Positions 45,516 to 55,900 of a DNA stretch of 64,000 nucleotides are shown here, piece by piece. Location: positions 124,001 through 188,000 of the forward strand of contig NZ_JAUEDK010000003.1 in NCBI RefSeq assembly GCF_030385785.1, read 5' to 3'. The notes under the pieces are model-generated. The model ran no database searches. It saw nothing but the letters and a program-made list of their open reading frames with translations, and was not told where the DNA came from. The DNA is from Crenobacter oryzisoli. GTDB taxonomy: Bacteria; Pseudomonadota; Gammaproteobacteria; Burkholderiales; Chromobacteriaceae. The position numbers were made by a program, and so were the translations under genes. Position 1 is the first letter of the stretch; the number at the start of each line of letters is the position of its first letter.

Positions 45516-46304
45516 ATGATCGGTGTCTTCGACTCGGGCCTCGGCGGCCTGTCGGTGTGGCGTGAGTTGGTCAAACAGTTGCCGGACGAGGCGGTACTGT
45601 ACCTGGCCGACCGCGGCTACTGCCCTTACGGCAAGCGCAGCGCCGAGCAATTGCAGCGGCGCTGCGAGGCGATCACCCGCTACCTGATTGCCCAGGGCGC
45701 AGAAATCATCGTGATTGCCTGCAATACCGCCACCAGTGCCGCCGCCCAGCATCTGCGCGGGCGCTTCAACCTCCCCATCGTCGGCATGGAGCCGGCAGTG
45801 AAGCCGGCCGCGCTGCTGTCACGGCGCGGTAAGATCGGCGTGCTCGCCACCGAAGTAACACTGTCCGGCGACAAGTTTCGCGAGCTGGCCGAGCGCTACC
45901 GCAACCAGGCCGAGGTGCTGGTGCAGCCGGCACCTCGGCTGGTCGAGCTGGTCGAGCACGGCGACCTCGACAGCGCCCATGCGCGCGCCGTGGTGACAAG
46001 CCAGCTCGAACCGCTGCTGGCCGCCGGCGTCGACCAGATCGTGCTCGGCTGCACCCACTTCCCATTCCTGCTGCCGCTGATGCAGGAGCTGGCCGGCCCG
46101 AACGTGGCGCTGGTCGACCCGGCCGGCGCGGTGTGCCGCCAAACCGCGCGACTGTTGGACCAGCAGCGTACCTCGTCGGCCGCTTCGGCCAACCCGGCCG
46201 GACGCTACCGCTTCGTCAGCACCGATGACGCCCCCGGCATGCATGATTTCATCGCCCGCGTGCTGCAGCGCGACGTCGCTGTCGAATCCCTCACCCTGGA
46301 GTAA
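45516..46304 (+). CDS. murI: Glutamate racemase
   Basis: 262 residues. Makes D-glutamate for peptidoglycan. Both catalytic cysteines and contexts are kept: CNTATSAAAQ and GCTHFPFLLP, along with IGVFDSGLGGLSVWREL. Starts 7 bp after apbC, with the RNase/barstar pair directly behind, so all four may share a transcript. Confidence 0.97.
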   Translation: MIGVFDSGLGGLSVWRELVKQLPDEAVLYLADRGYCPYGKRSAEQLQRRCEAITRYLIAQGAEIIVIACNTATSAAAQHLRGRFNLPIVGMEPAVKPAALLSRRGKIGVLATEVTLSGDKFRELAERYRNQAEVLVQPAPRLVELVEHGDLDSAHARAVVTSQLEPLLAAGVDQIVLGCTHFPFLLPLMQELAGPNVALVDPAGAVCRQTARLLDQQRTSSAASANPAGRYRFVSTDDAPGMHDFIARVLQRDVAVESLTLE

Positions 46305-46307
46305 GCC

Positions 46308-46769
46308 GTGCCCCGTCTGCTCTCGCCCTCTCGCCTCGCCGCGCTGTTGCTCGGTGCCGCGCTTGCGCTGCCCGCCGCCGCGGCACCGTCCTGCGAGCAG
46401 GTAGTCGCCCGCTTCGCCAGCCAAGTGCCGGCCCGCCTCGATCGGGTGGAACTGGTCGACACGCTGCGCAGTCTCGGCCAGACCGGCCGGTTGCCGGCCA
46501 AGTTCGTCACCAAGCGCCAGGCGCGCGACGCCGGCTGGCAGCCGGGCAAGCCGCTGTGGAAGGTGCCGGGCCTGGAAGGCAAGGCTATCGGCGGCGACCG
46601 CTTCGGCAACTTCGAGCAACGCCTGCCGAGCGGCCAGTGGCAGGAGGCCGACCTCGGCTACCAGGGTGGCAAGCGCGGTGCGCAGCGGCTGATTTTCGGC
46701 CGCGACGGCCGCCGCTTCATCACCGTCGACCATTACGAAAGTTTCCGCGAGGTGCCCGCATGCCAGTGA
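46308..46769 (+). CDS. Secreted barnase-family ribonuclease
   Basis: 153 residues beginning with GTG; a Sec signal peptide (LAALLLGAALALPAAAA) then a guanyl-specific RNase domain of the barnase/T1 superfamily. Catalytic residues line up with barnase: Glu in WQEADLGYQ, Arg in KRGAQRLIFG and His in TVDHYESF. It overlaps the barstar gene by 10 nt, a toxin/inhibitor arrangement. Secretion suggests scavenging or competition rather than an intracellular toxin. murI precedes it by 3 nt. Confidence 0.9.
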   Translation: MPRLLSPSRLAALLLGAALALPAAAAPSCEQVVARFASQVPARLDRVELVDTLRSLGQTGRLPAKFVTKRQARDAGWQPGKPLWKVPGLEGKAIGGDRFGNFEQRLPSGQWQEADLGYQGGKRGAQRLIFGRDGRRFITVDHYESFREVPACQ

Positions 46770-47038
46770 GAACCTGCCACCTGAAACAAATCGCCAGCAT
46801 GGACACGCTGTACGACGCGTTCGTCCGCCAGCTCGACCTGCCCCGGCACTTCGGCCGCAATCTCGATGCGCTGTACGACAGCTTGGTTGGCGACGTGGCC
46901 GGCCCATTCGCCATCGTCTGGCACGACAGCAACACGGCGCGCCAGGCGCTCGGCGCAGACAAGTTCGCCAGCGTGGTGGCGGTGCTGGAGTCGGTGCTCG
47001 ACGAGCGCGACGACGTCACCCTCGAACTGCAGCCATAG
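46760..47038 (+). CDS. Barstar-family ribonuclease inhibitor
   Basis: 92 residues. Barstar fold with DLPRHFGRNLDALYDSLVGDV, the helix that carries the barnase-contacting Asp, and a C-terminal VLESVLDERDDVTLELQP. Cytoplasmic; protects the cell from the cognate RNase before export. Start ATG lies inside the RNase gene, giving tight coupling so that inhibitor is made with each RNase. Confidence 0.93.
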   Translation: MPVRTCHLKQIASMDTLYDAFVRQLDLPRHFGRNLDALYDSLVGDVAGPFAIVWHDSNTARQALGADKFASVVAVLESVLDERDDVTLELQP

Positions 47039-47118
47039 CACCGCTCCCCCCTGCTGGCATTGTTGTGCTGCCTAGCCAGGATCGCTGGGCCGGGGTTAGT
47101 GATCGGCTCTTATAAATG

Positions 47119-47150
47119 CAAAACGGCGGACCCGAGAGTCCGCCGTTTTG
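47119..47150. terminator. Bidirectional terminator
   Basis: CAAAACGGCGGAC pairs with GTCCGCCGTTTTG over a 6-nt loop; serves the barstar transcript and the converging aldo/keto reductase. Confidence 0.9.
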
Positions 47151-47168
47151 CCATGCCGGCCCTGATGC

Positions 47169-48164
<996 letters not shown>

Positions 48165-48303
48165 TTGCTGCTCCCTTTCAGTCGGTGATTGACGGTGCGC
48201 GACAGGTAGAGCCGCGCTTGCCGTGCATTCTGGTTGTTATTGCAAACCAGATAAACGGACTAAAATGGCATTCACTATTCCACCATAGCCAACAATCACG
48301 ACC

Positions 48304-49200
48304 ATGGACCGCTTCCAGGCCATGCTGCTGTTCACCCGCATCGTCGAGTTGAAGAGCTTCAGCCGCGCTGCCGACAGCCTGCAGCTGCCTCGCGCTACCG
48401 CCAGCAACATCATCCGCCAGCTGGAGGCACGCCTCGGCGTGCGCCTCTTGCACCGGACCACACGCCAGGTCAGCCCCACCCTGGACGGCGGCGCCTACTA
48501 CGAGCGCTGCCGGCGCCTGCTGGCCGATCTCGACGAGGCCGAATCCTCGTTCGATCACAGTACGATCGCGCCGAGCGGCAAGCTGCGGGTGGAACTGCCC
48601 GGCGCGCTGGGCCGGCTGGTGGTGCTGCCAGCGCTGCCGGCATTCTGTGAGCGCTATCCGGGCATCGAGCTGGAGATCAGCAGCAGCGACCGGGTGGTCG
48701 ATCTGATTCAGGAAGGGGTGGATTGCGCGCTGCGCGGGGCCGAATTGCGCGACTCGACGCTGATTGCGCGCCGTCTGGCCCCCTTGCCGCAGGTCACCTG
48801 CGCAAGCCGCGACTATCTAAACGCTCACGGGGGGCCGCAGACACTGGACGATCTGGCGCATCACCTGGCGGTGAACTATCAGTCGCCGACGAACCGGCGC
48901 ATCCTCGACCTGGAATTCGTCGTCGACGGCCAGCTGCGCACGGTGGCGATGCAAAGCCGGCTGACGGTCAACCTGGCCGATGCTTACGTGGCCGCCTGCG
49001 AGGCCGGCTTCGGGCTGATCCAGGCGCCGCGCTACCACGTCACCACAGCTCTGGCCGAGGGCCGGTTGGTGGAATTGCTGCCGCAATGGCAGCCGCCGTC
49101 GCTGCCGCTGGCAGTGGTTTACCCGCAGCATCGCCACCTGTCGCCACGACTCAGGGTGTTCGTCGGCTGGCTGGTCGAACTATTCGGCAACAGCCACTAA
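48304..49200 (+). CDS. LysR-family transcriptional regulator
   Basis: 298 residues: winged helix in residues 3-60 (MLLFTRIVELKSFSRAADSL ... NIIRQLEARLGVRLLHRTTR) and effector domain from about 90. Belongs to the CrgA/AaeR-like group by its N-terminus. Divergent from aldo/keto reductase 2, a pairing common for LysR control of a stress-induced reductase. Confidence 0.93.
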   Translation: MDRFQAMLLFTRIVELKSFSRAADSLQLPRATASNIIRQLEARLGVRLLHRTTRQVSPTLDGGAYYERCRRLLADLDEAESSFDHSTIAPSGKLRVELPGALGRLVVLPALPAFCERYPGIELEISSSDRVVDLIQEGVDCALRGAELRDSTLIARRLAPLPQVTCASRDYLNAHGGPQTLDDLAHHLAVNYQSPTNRRILDLEFVVDGQLRTVAMQSRLTVNLADAYVAACEAGFGLIQAPRYHVTTALAEGRLVELLPQWQPPSLPLAVVYPQHRHLSPRLRVFVGWLVELFGNSH

Positions 49201-49218
49201 GCCGGCGTCGCTCCGCAC

Positions 49219-50373
49219 TCAGCCGCGCAGCGTGGCCAGCCGCTCCACCGCTTCGGCTAACCTCGCCACTCCGGTGGTGTAGGCGACCCGTACGTGACGT
49301 TTCGCGCCGTATTCGCCGAAGTCGACACCCGGCGTGATCGCCACGCCGACCTCGTCGAGCGCACGCTGGCAGTAGGCGAAGCTGTCGTCGGTGACGGCGC
49401 TGACGTCAGCGTACAGATAGAACGCGCCCTCCGGCACCAGCGGCAATTTCCAGCCCAGTGCCGGCAGGGCGCTGAGCAGGAAGTCGCGGCGGCGCGCGAA
49501 CTCGGCGCGGCGTTCCTCCAGGATCGCCAGCGTGGCCGGCTCGAACGCCGCCAGCGCCGCCTGTTGCGCCGGTGCCGGCGGACACAGGAACAGGTTCTGC
49601 GCGAGGCGGATCGCCGGTTCCTGCCAGCCCTCCGGCACCACCAGCCAGCCGAGCCGCCAGCCGGTCATCTGGAAATACTTGGAGAAGCTGTTGATCACGA
49701 ATGCGTCGTCGGCCTGGCGCAGTGCAGTCTCGGCGTCGACGCCATAGGTCAGCCCGTGATAGATCTCGTCGACGATCAGCGCGCCGCCTTTTTCGCGGCA
49801 CAGCGTCACCAGTTCGGCCAAGGTGTCGCTAGGCAGCAGCGTGCCGGTCGGGTTGCCGGGCGAGGCGAGCATCAGTGCGACGGTGCGCTCGCACCACGCG
49901 GTGGCGACTTGGGCGGCGCTCGGTTGGTAGCGGGTGTCAGGTCCTACCGGCAGCGCCACCGGCGTGCCGCCGAACAGGCTAACGAAGTGGCGGTTGCACG
50001 GATAGGTCGGGTCGGCGAGCAGGACCTCGCTGCCGGGCTCGACCAGCAGGCCCAGCGCCAGCTGCAGCGCGCTGGAGGCACCGGTGGTGACAATGATCCG
50101 CTCCGGCGACACCGCCACGTCGTAGCGCTGCCGATACCACTGTGCCAACGCCATACGCAGCTCGATCAGTCCCTCTGCGGCGGTATAGAAGGTGTGGCCC
50201 TCGGCAAGCGCCCGCTGGCCTGCCGCGACGATCGGCGCCGGGGTGGCGAAGTCGGGCTCCCCGACCTCCAGGTGAATGATGTCGCGCCCGGCGGCTTCCA
50301 GTGCCCGCGCCTTGGCGAGGATCGCCATCACCTGGAACGGTGCAATATGGTCGAGACGACTTGCCAATTTCAT
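49219..50373 (-). CDS. Class I/II PLP-dependent aminotransferase
   Basis: 384 residues from the ATG at 50373 (MKLASRLDHIAPFQVMAIL), which follows AAGGGAA. Fold type I: GASSALQLAL, SPGNPTG, DEIYHGL, and NSFSKYFQMTGWRLGW with the Schiff-base Lys; RVAYTTG carries the carboxylate-binding Arg. Likely acts on aspartate, alanine or aromatic 2-oxo acids; the exact substrate is not clear. Confidence 0.92.
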   Translation of the reverse strand: MKLASRLDHIAPFQVMAILAKARALEAAGRDIIHLEVGEPDFATPAPIVAAGQRALAEGHTFYTAAEGLIELRMALAQWYRQRYDVAVSPERIIVTTGASSALQLALGLLVEPGSEVLLADPTYPCNRHFVSLFGGTPVALPVGPDTRYQPSAAQVATAWCERTVALMLASPGNPTGTLLPSDTLAELVTLCREKGGALIVDEIYHGLTYGVDAETALRQADDAFVINSFSKYFQMTGWRLGWLVVPEGWQEPAIRLAQNLFLCPPAPAQQAALAAFEPATLAILEERRAEFARRRDFLLSALPALGWKLPLVPEGAFYLYADVSAVTDDSFAYCQRALDEVGVAITPGVDFGEYGAKRHVRVAYTTGVARLAEAVERLATLRG

Positions 50374-50528
50374 CAAACTTTTCCCTTCTAGTGGATCACC
50401 CGGCAACGCCGGAATGACACGCTGCGCTTCTTTCGACCAACCCTGAGGCGCATAAATGGCGCCACTCCCGATCATCCCATTGAAGCCATTGTCGTGAGAT
50501 GGTCCGGCAGAATCTGCCGGCACCCGTT

Positions 50529-50685
50529 AGAACCTGTTCACGATCTCGCGAACGAAGGGTCAGCCAAGGCGAAATGTCGCGAAAAGCGGAATATACATGG
50601 AGTACATGAGCATGTTGAGCGTCATTTCAACGCAGGATCACCCAAGGCCTAGGAGATAGAACGCAGCAGATCGTGAACAGGTTCT
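50529..50685. repeat. Snap-back repeat family A, copy 3
   Basis: 157 bp with perfect 18-bp ends AGAACCTGTTCACGATCT and AGATCGTGAACAGGTTCT. Compared with the other copies it has one A fewer in GCGAAAAGC and about 15 extra bases (CTAGGAGATAGAACG region) before the right end. Confidence 0.88.
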
Positions 50686-51230
50686 TAAAGCAGGCCGACA
50701 TTGTGGGTCCAACCTGTGCACTCTACACCACCTGAGCCTCCCTCGTGACGGCATAGCATGACGAGGCAGACCCCCCCCCTCACGACATAGGCGTCAAATG
50801 CCGCGAAAACACGAATGGTGAACCATACTTCACCCAGTAGGCGAACAAGCGCCAGGGGATGAGGCGCGGCATGGATGGCAGTGACAGGTCAGTGGTGAAA
50901 AGAACAACCGGGCCGGTGAAACAATATGCGACTGACACACAAAGTGTCGACATTTGAACAAATATGGCGCGATTTCGATCACGCCATATTCGAATTTGTC
51001 GATATATTCGAGCGGTTCCGAACAGGCCAACATCGTTATTGATGTTGGCCTGTCTGTTGCTGGGCAACAAAAACGACAAATGCCTCCAGCCCGGACAACA
51101 GCCAGAACATCGCAAGCCGGTCATCCATCCGCCGCCCCACACCCTCCGCGGCCCAAGAACAAGACGCCTCCACGCGCAAGATGGCATGGCATTCCCCGTC
51201 ATAAAACACCAAAGCCATACAGGGATCATC
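50686..51230. promoter_or_regulatory. Long regulatory region upstream of the DAACS symporter gene
   Basis: No supported gene in 545 bp. Two strong inverted repeats: AATATGGCG (50961-50969)/CGCCATATT (50982-50990) with 12-nt spacing, and ACAGGCCAACATC (51022)/GATGTTGGCCTGT (to 51053), a perfect 13-bp stem with 6-nt loop. The first fits an operator; the second lies about 180 bp before the start and could be a leader hairpin or attenuator. Confidence 0.45.
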
Positions 51231-52490
51231 ATGAAATCCAAGAAACTCACGGCCTATATCATCGTCGGGATGATGCTGGGCATCATCACCGGCTATCTGT
51301 GGCGGCAGAGCCACCCGGACAAGGCATCGATAAACAGTTTCATCAGCAACATCTCATTGTTGACCGACATCTTCCTACATCTGATCAAGATGATCATTGC
51401 GCCGCTGGTCTTCACCACGCTGGTGACCGGCATCGCCAAGATGGGCGACATCAAGGCGGTTGGCCGGGTCGGCGGCAAGACCATGCTGTGGTTCATCAGC
51501 GCCTCGCTGCTATCGCTGACGCTAGGGCTCATCATGGTGAACATCCTCAAGCCGGGCGTCGGCCTCAACCTGCCGTTACCGGACATCCACGCCGCCAGCG
51601 GCGTAGAGAAGAGCGCACTGTCATTCCGCGACTTTGCACTGCACGCATTCCCCACCAGCGTGATCGACGCGATGGCGCAAAACCAGATCCTGCAGATCGT
51701 GGTGTTCGCGATGTTCTTCGGCACCGCCGCGGCCGCGCTCGGCGAGCGCGCCAAGCTGCTGGTCGACCTGATGGACGTGGCCGCGCATGTGATGCTGAAG
51801 CTGACCGGCTACGTGATGACCTTCGCCCCAATCGCGGTGTTCGCCGCCATGGCGGCGACCGTCGCCAAGGAAGGGCTCACCATCCTCGCCACCTACGGCA
51901 CCTTCATGGCCGACTTCTACGCCACCATGGTGGTGCTGTGGATCCTCTTGACGCTGATCGGCGGTATGTTCATCGGACCGCGCATCATCACGCTGCTCAA
52001 GGGCGTGCGCGAGCCGCTGCTGCTGTCGTTCTCGACCGCCAGCTCCGAGGCCGCCTATCCGAAGACGCTGGAACAGCTCGAACGTTTCGGCGTGTCGAAC
52101 AAGATCGCCAGCTTCGTGCTGCCGGTCGGCTACTCGTTCAACCTCGACGGCTCGATGCTCTACTGCACCTTCGCGGTGGTGTTCATCGCCCAGGCTTACG
52201 GTATGGAGCTGACGCTCTCGCAGGAGATCACCATGCTTCTGATCCTGATGCTGACGTCCAAGGGCATGGCCGGCGTGCCGCGCGCCTCGCTGGTGGTGAT
52301 CGCCGCGACGCTGTCGCAGTTCAACATTCCCGAAGCCGGCCTGTTGCTGCTCTTGGGCATCGACCACTTCCTCGACATGGGCCGCTCGGCCACCAACGTG
52401 GTCGGCAACACCGTCGCCACCGCCGTGGTCGCCAAGTGGGAAGGCGAGCTCAAGCACGCCGGCCCGCATCCGCACTCGCATCGCGGTTGA
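51231..52490 (+). CDS. Dicarboxylate/amino acid:cation symporter (DAACS)
   Basis: 419 residues, GltP/DctA fold with eight helices and two re-entrant loops. Hallmarks: SFSTASSEAAYPKTLEQLERFGV (Ser-rich hairpin 1), GYSFNLDGSMLYCTFAVVFIAQ with the NLDG cation site, SKGMAGVPRASLVV and DMGRSATNVVGN. Imports glutamate, aspartate or C4-dicarboxylates with protons or sodium. The ATG at 51231 follows CAGGGA. His-rich tail HAGPHPHSHRG is unusual. Confidence 0.94.
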   Translation: MKSKKLTAYIIVGMMLGIITGYLWRQSHPDKASINSFISNISLLTDIFLHLIKMIIAPLVFTTLVTGIAKMGDIKAVGRVGGKTMLWFISASLLSLTLGLIMVNILKPGVGLNLPLPDIHAASGVEKSALSFRDFALHAFPTSVIDAMAQNQILQIVVFAMFFGTAAAALGERAKLLVDLMDVAAHVMLKLTGYVMTFAPIAVFAAMAATVAKEGLTILATYGTFMADFYATMVVLWILLTLIGGMFIGPRIITLLKGVREPLLLSFSTASSEAAYPKTLEQLERFGVSNKIASFVLPVGYSFNLDGSMLYCTFAVVFIAQAYGMELTLSQEITMLLILMLTSKGMAGVPRASLVVIAATLSQFNIPEAGLLLLLGIDHFLDMGRSATNVVGNTVATAVVAKWEGELKHAGPHPHSHRG

Positions 52491-52517
52491 CACCGCTTTT
52501 CATAGCAGCACTTTCCC

Positions 52518-52542
52518 GCCCCCGCTCTGCGGGGGCTTTTTC
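52518..52542 (+). terminator. Terminator of the symporter gene
   Basis: GCCCCCGC pairs with GCGGGGGC over TCT, then TTTTT. Confidence 0.92.
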
Positions 52543-52922
52543 GTCCCGTATGCAGCTGGCCTCACGGGGAACTCCGCCAAGCCGTTCTCTGCTTGTCCCT
52601 ATGATCCGACAAGAACGCCTCAAGGCATCCACAACAGTCGTCGCATGCGACAAAGGAATCCTCTGGGCGGGTCCCAGGTATTACCGACGGACGCCATCCT
52701 AGAGCCGCTCGCCTCTCGTACCACGACCTGCGAATAACACCAGCCATCCAAACGGGAATGATGCTTTCCAGCTCTTCCTGATGGTGAGTGCCCGTCTTGG
52801 CGTTGGCGTCGATGGTGACCGTCCCTGCCCACAGTTTGTTCGTACGGGCTCGGGCATGCGTGATGGCGGCCGCTCTCGTCATGCCAGGTGTTTGCGGCAT
52901 GTTGAGGTCGCACTGCGGACAT
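52543..52922. other. Intergenic region, possible gene remnant
   Basis: No convincing gene. Frames on both strands have codon use and composition unlike their neighbours; a minus-strand frame (52562-52900) contains brief protein-like runs but no ribosome-binding site or recognised domain. Could be the residue of an old insertion. Confidence 0.3.
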
Positions 52923-52952
52923 GAAAAAAGCGGCCTCGAGGGGCCGCTTGTT
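52923..52952 (-). terminator. Terminator of gdhB
   Basis: On the minus strand AAGCGGCC pairs with GGCCGCTT over CCTCGA and runs into TTTTTTC; it lies 18 bp past the gdhB stop. Confidence 0.88.
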
Positions 52953-52969
52953 CCAGGCTGCTTATTCGC

Positions 52970-55900
52970 TTAGGCGAGCAGCTGGTTGGTCAGCTCGCGC
53001 ATGCCGGCGGACAGCATCGCCAGGTCCAGCGCTTCGAACGACTGCAGTTCACCCAGCATCTGCTGGCAGGCCTCGGCCTGCTGGTGACGCTCATCCAGCC
53101 ACACTTGGCCGAATACATCGCCACCGCCGTTGCCCATCGCCTGACCGGTCAGCTTGCGATGCAGGCGGTACAGGTCGTCGCGCAGCGCCGAGCGAGCCAA
53201 TGCTTGCCAACGGTTGTCGCGCGGCAGGCGGGTGATCGCTTCGCGTACCCAATCCAGGCGCAGCTCGTAGCCCAGCGTCAGGTAGTTGGCGGCCACAGCC
53301 TCCAGCGACAGCTCGCTGCCCTCGGCGGTGTCGATCACGTCGAGGAACGGCACGGCGAACTCCAGGCGCGGCAGCAGGCGCGCCAGGTGCTCCGGCAGGT
53401 TCTCGTGCGAGCGCAGACGAGCTTCGAGCTCGGCCACCGCCGGGTAGCGCTCGCCGTCCACCAGCTGCGGCAGCGCGGCCAGCAGCGCCTGCACCTTGTC
53501 GCGATACTGGGCGATCAGCGCGTTCACCGAGCCGATCGGACGCTTGTGGCGCAGGATGTGGCGGGTGATGCGCTCGATCAGCGTGCGCACCAGCACCATC
53601 ATCTCAACCTGCAGGTCGGCCGGCACCTTGGTGTCGAGCGACTCGATCTCGGTCCACAGCGCTTCGCCGCCAAACACATGGTTGGCTACCCACCAAGCGC
53701 GTGCGATGTCGGCCTCGGACAGCGGGGTCTCTTCCTTCAGGCGGAACACGAAGGTGGTGCCCATCCGGTTCACCAGCTGGTTGGCCAGCTGGTTGGCGAT
53801 GATCTCGCGCTTCAGGTGGTGCGCCTTCATCTCCTTGCCGAAGCGCTGCTGCAGGGGTTTCGGGAAGTAGTTGACCAGGATGGACTCGAAGTCCGCATCG
53901 TCTGGCAGGTCCGACTTCAGGATCGCCTGGTCGAGCGTGATCTTGCTGTACGCCAACAGTACCGACACTTCCGGGCTGGTCAGGCCGCCACGCGCCATGC
54001 GGCGCTCGGCGATCTGCTGCTCGTTCGGCAGGTATTCGAGCTCACGGTTGAGCTCGCCGGCCTTCTCCATCGTGGTCATCATGCGCGCCTGGGCGTTCAA
54101 CATCTGCGCCGAGTGCAGGCGGTTGATCGCGAGCACCTGGGTCTGCAGGTAGTTGTTGCGCAGCACCAGGTGGCCGACTTCGTCGGTCATCTCGGCGAGC
54201 AGCTCGTTACGCTGCTTCAGCGTCATGTCGCCGGCCTGCATCACGCTGCCCAGCAGAATCTTGATGTTCACCTCATGGTCGGAGCAGTCCACGCCGGCCG
54301 AGTTGTCGATCGCGTCGGTGCACAGCAGGCCGCCCTTCAGTGCGAACTCGATACGACCGCGCTGGGTGCAGCCGAGGTTACCGCCCTCGCCTAGCACCTT
54401 GACGTTCAGCTGGTTGCCGTTAACGCGCAGCGCGTCGTTGGCACGGTCGCTGGCGTCGGCGTGCGACTCGGTCGAGGCCTTCACGTAGGTACCGATACCG
54501 CCGTTGTACAAGAGGTCTGCTTCGGCCTTCAGGATCTCGTGCAGCAGTTCGTTCGGCGCCATGCTGTCGCGATCGGTCTTCAGCCATTCCTTGACCTGCG
54601 GCGACAGCGGGATCGACTTCGCCTTGCGCTCGAAGATGCCGCCGCCTTCCGAGATCAGCTCCTTGTTGTAGTCGGTCCAGCTGGAGCGCGGCAGGTTGAA
54701 CAGGCGCGCACGCTCGGCGAAGCTCGTTGCCGCGTTCGGGTTCGGGTCCAGGAAGATGTGCAGGTGGTTGAACGCTGCCTTCAGCTGGATGTGTTCGGAC
54801 AGCAGCATGCCGTTGCCGAACACGTCACCGGCCATGTCGCCGATGCCGACCACGGTGAAGTCCTCGGTCTGGATGTCCTTGCCCAAGTGGCGGAAGTGAC
54901 GCTTCACCGACTCCCACGCGCCGCGGGCGGTGATGCCCATGCCCTTGTGGTCGTAACCGGCCGAGCCGCCCGACGCGAACGCGTCGCCCAGCCAGAAGCC
55001 GTACGCCTCGGACACGCTGTTGGCGATGTCGGAGAAGGTCGCGGTGCCCTTGTCGGCGGCCACCACCAGGTACGGATCGTCCGGGTCCAGACGGCGCACG
55101 TCCTTCGGCGGCACGATCTTGCCGGTCACCAGGTTGTCGGTCACATCCAAGAGAGCCGAGATGAAGATCTTGTAGCAGGCGATGCCTTCAGCGAGGAACG
55201 CTTCGCGGTCGCTCGGCGCCGGCAACTGCTTGCCGACGAAGCCGCCCTTCGAGCCCATCGGCACGATCACCGAGTTCTTCACCATCTGGGCCTTCACCAG
55301 ACCCAGTACCTCGGTACGGAAGTCTTCCATGCGGTCCGACCAGCGCAGACCGCCACGGGCCACCTTGGAGCCGCGCAGGTGCACGCCTTCGACGCGCGGG
55401 CTGTACACCCAGATCTCGAACAGCGGGCGCGGCTGCGGCAGGAACGGGATCGCCCCCGATTCCAGCTTGAACGAGATGTAGGTCTTCGGCAGGCCGTCCT
55501 CGGCCTTCTGCCAGTAGTTGGTACGACGCACCGCCAGGATCACGGTCAGGAAGCCGTTGAGGATGCGGTCCTCGTCCAGGTTGGCGACCTTGTCGAACGC
55601 TTCCTTCAGCTCTGCCTGCAGCTTTTCGGCCAACTTGTCATCGGCGCTGACCGGGTTGAGACGCGCGTCGAACAGGCTCACCAGACGGCGGGTAATGTCC
55701 GGGTAGTTGGCGACGCACTGCTCGATGTAGGCCTGGCTGAAGGTCAGACCGGCCTGGCGCAGGTACTTGGCGATCGCGCGCACCAGGGTGATCTCGCGCC
55801 AGTCAAGGCCGGCCACCAGCGCCAGACGGTTGAAGCCGTCGTTCTCGGCGCGGCGGGCGAACACCTGGGCGAGCAATTCCTGGAAGTCCTTCTGCACATC

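Noticed and set aside
50780-51250. Minus-strand 156-codon frame upstream of the symporter
   Set aside because: Spans two inverted repeats and the symporter start; no domain, odd composition.
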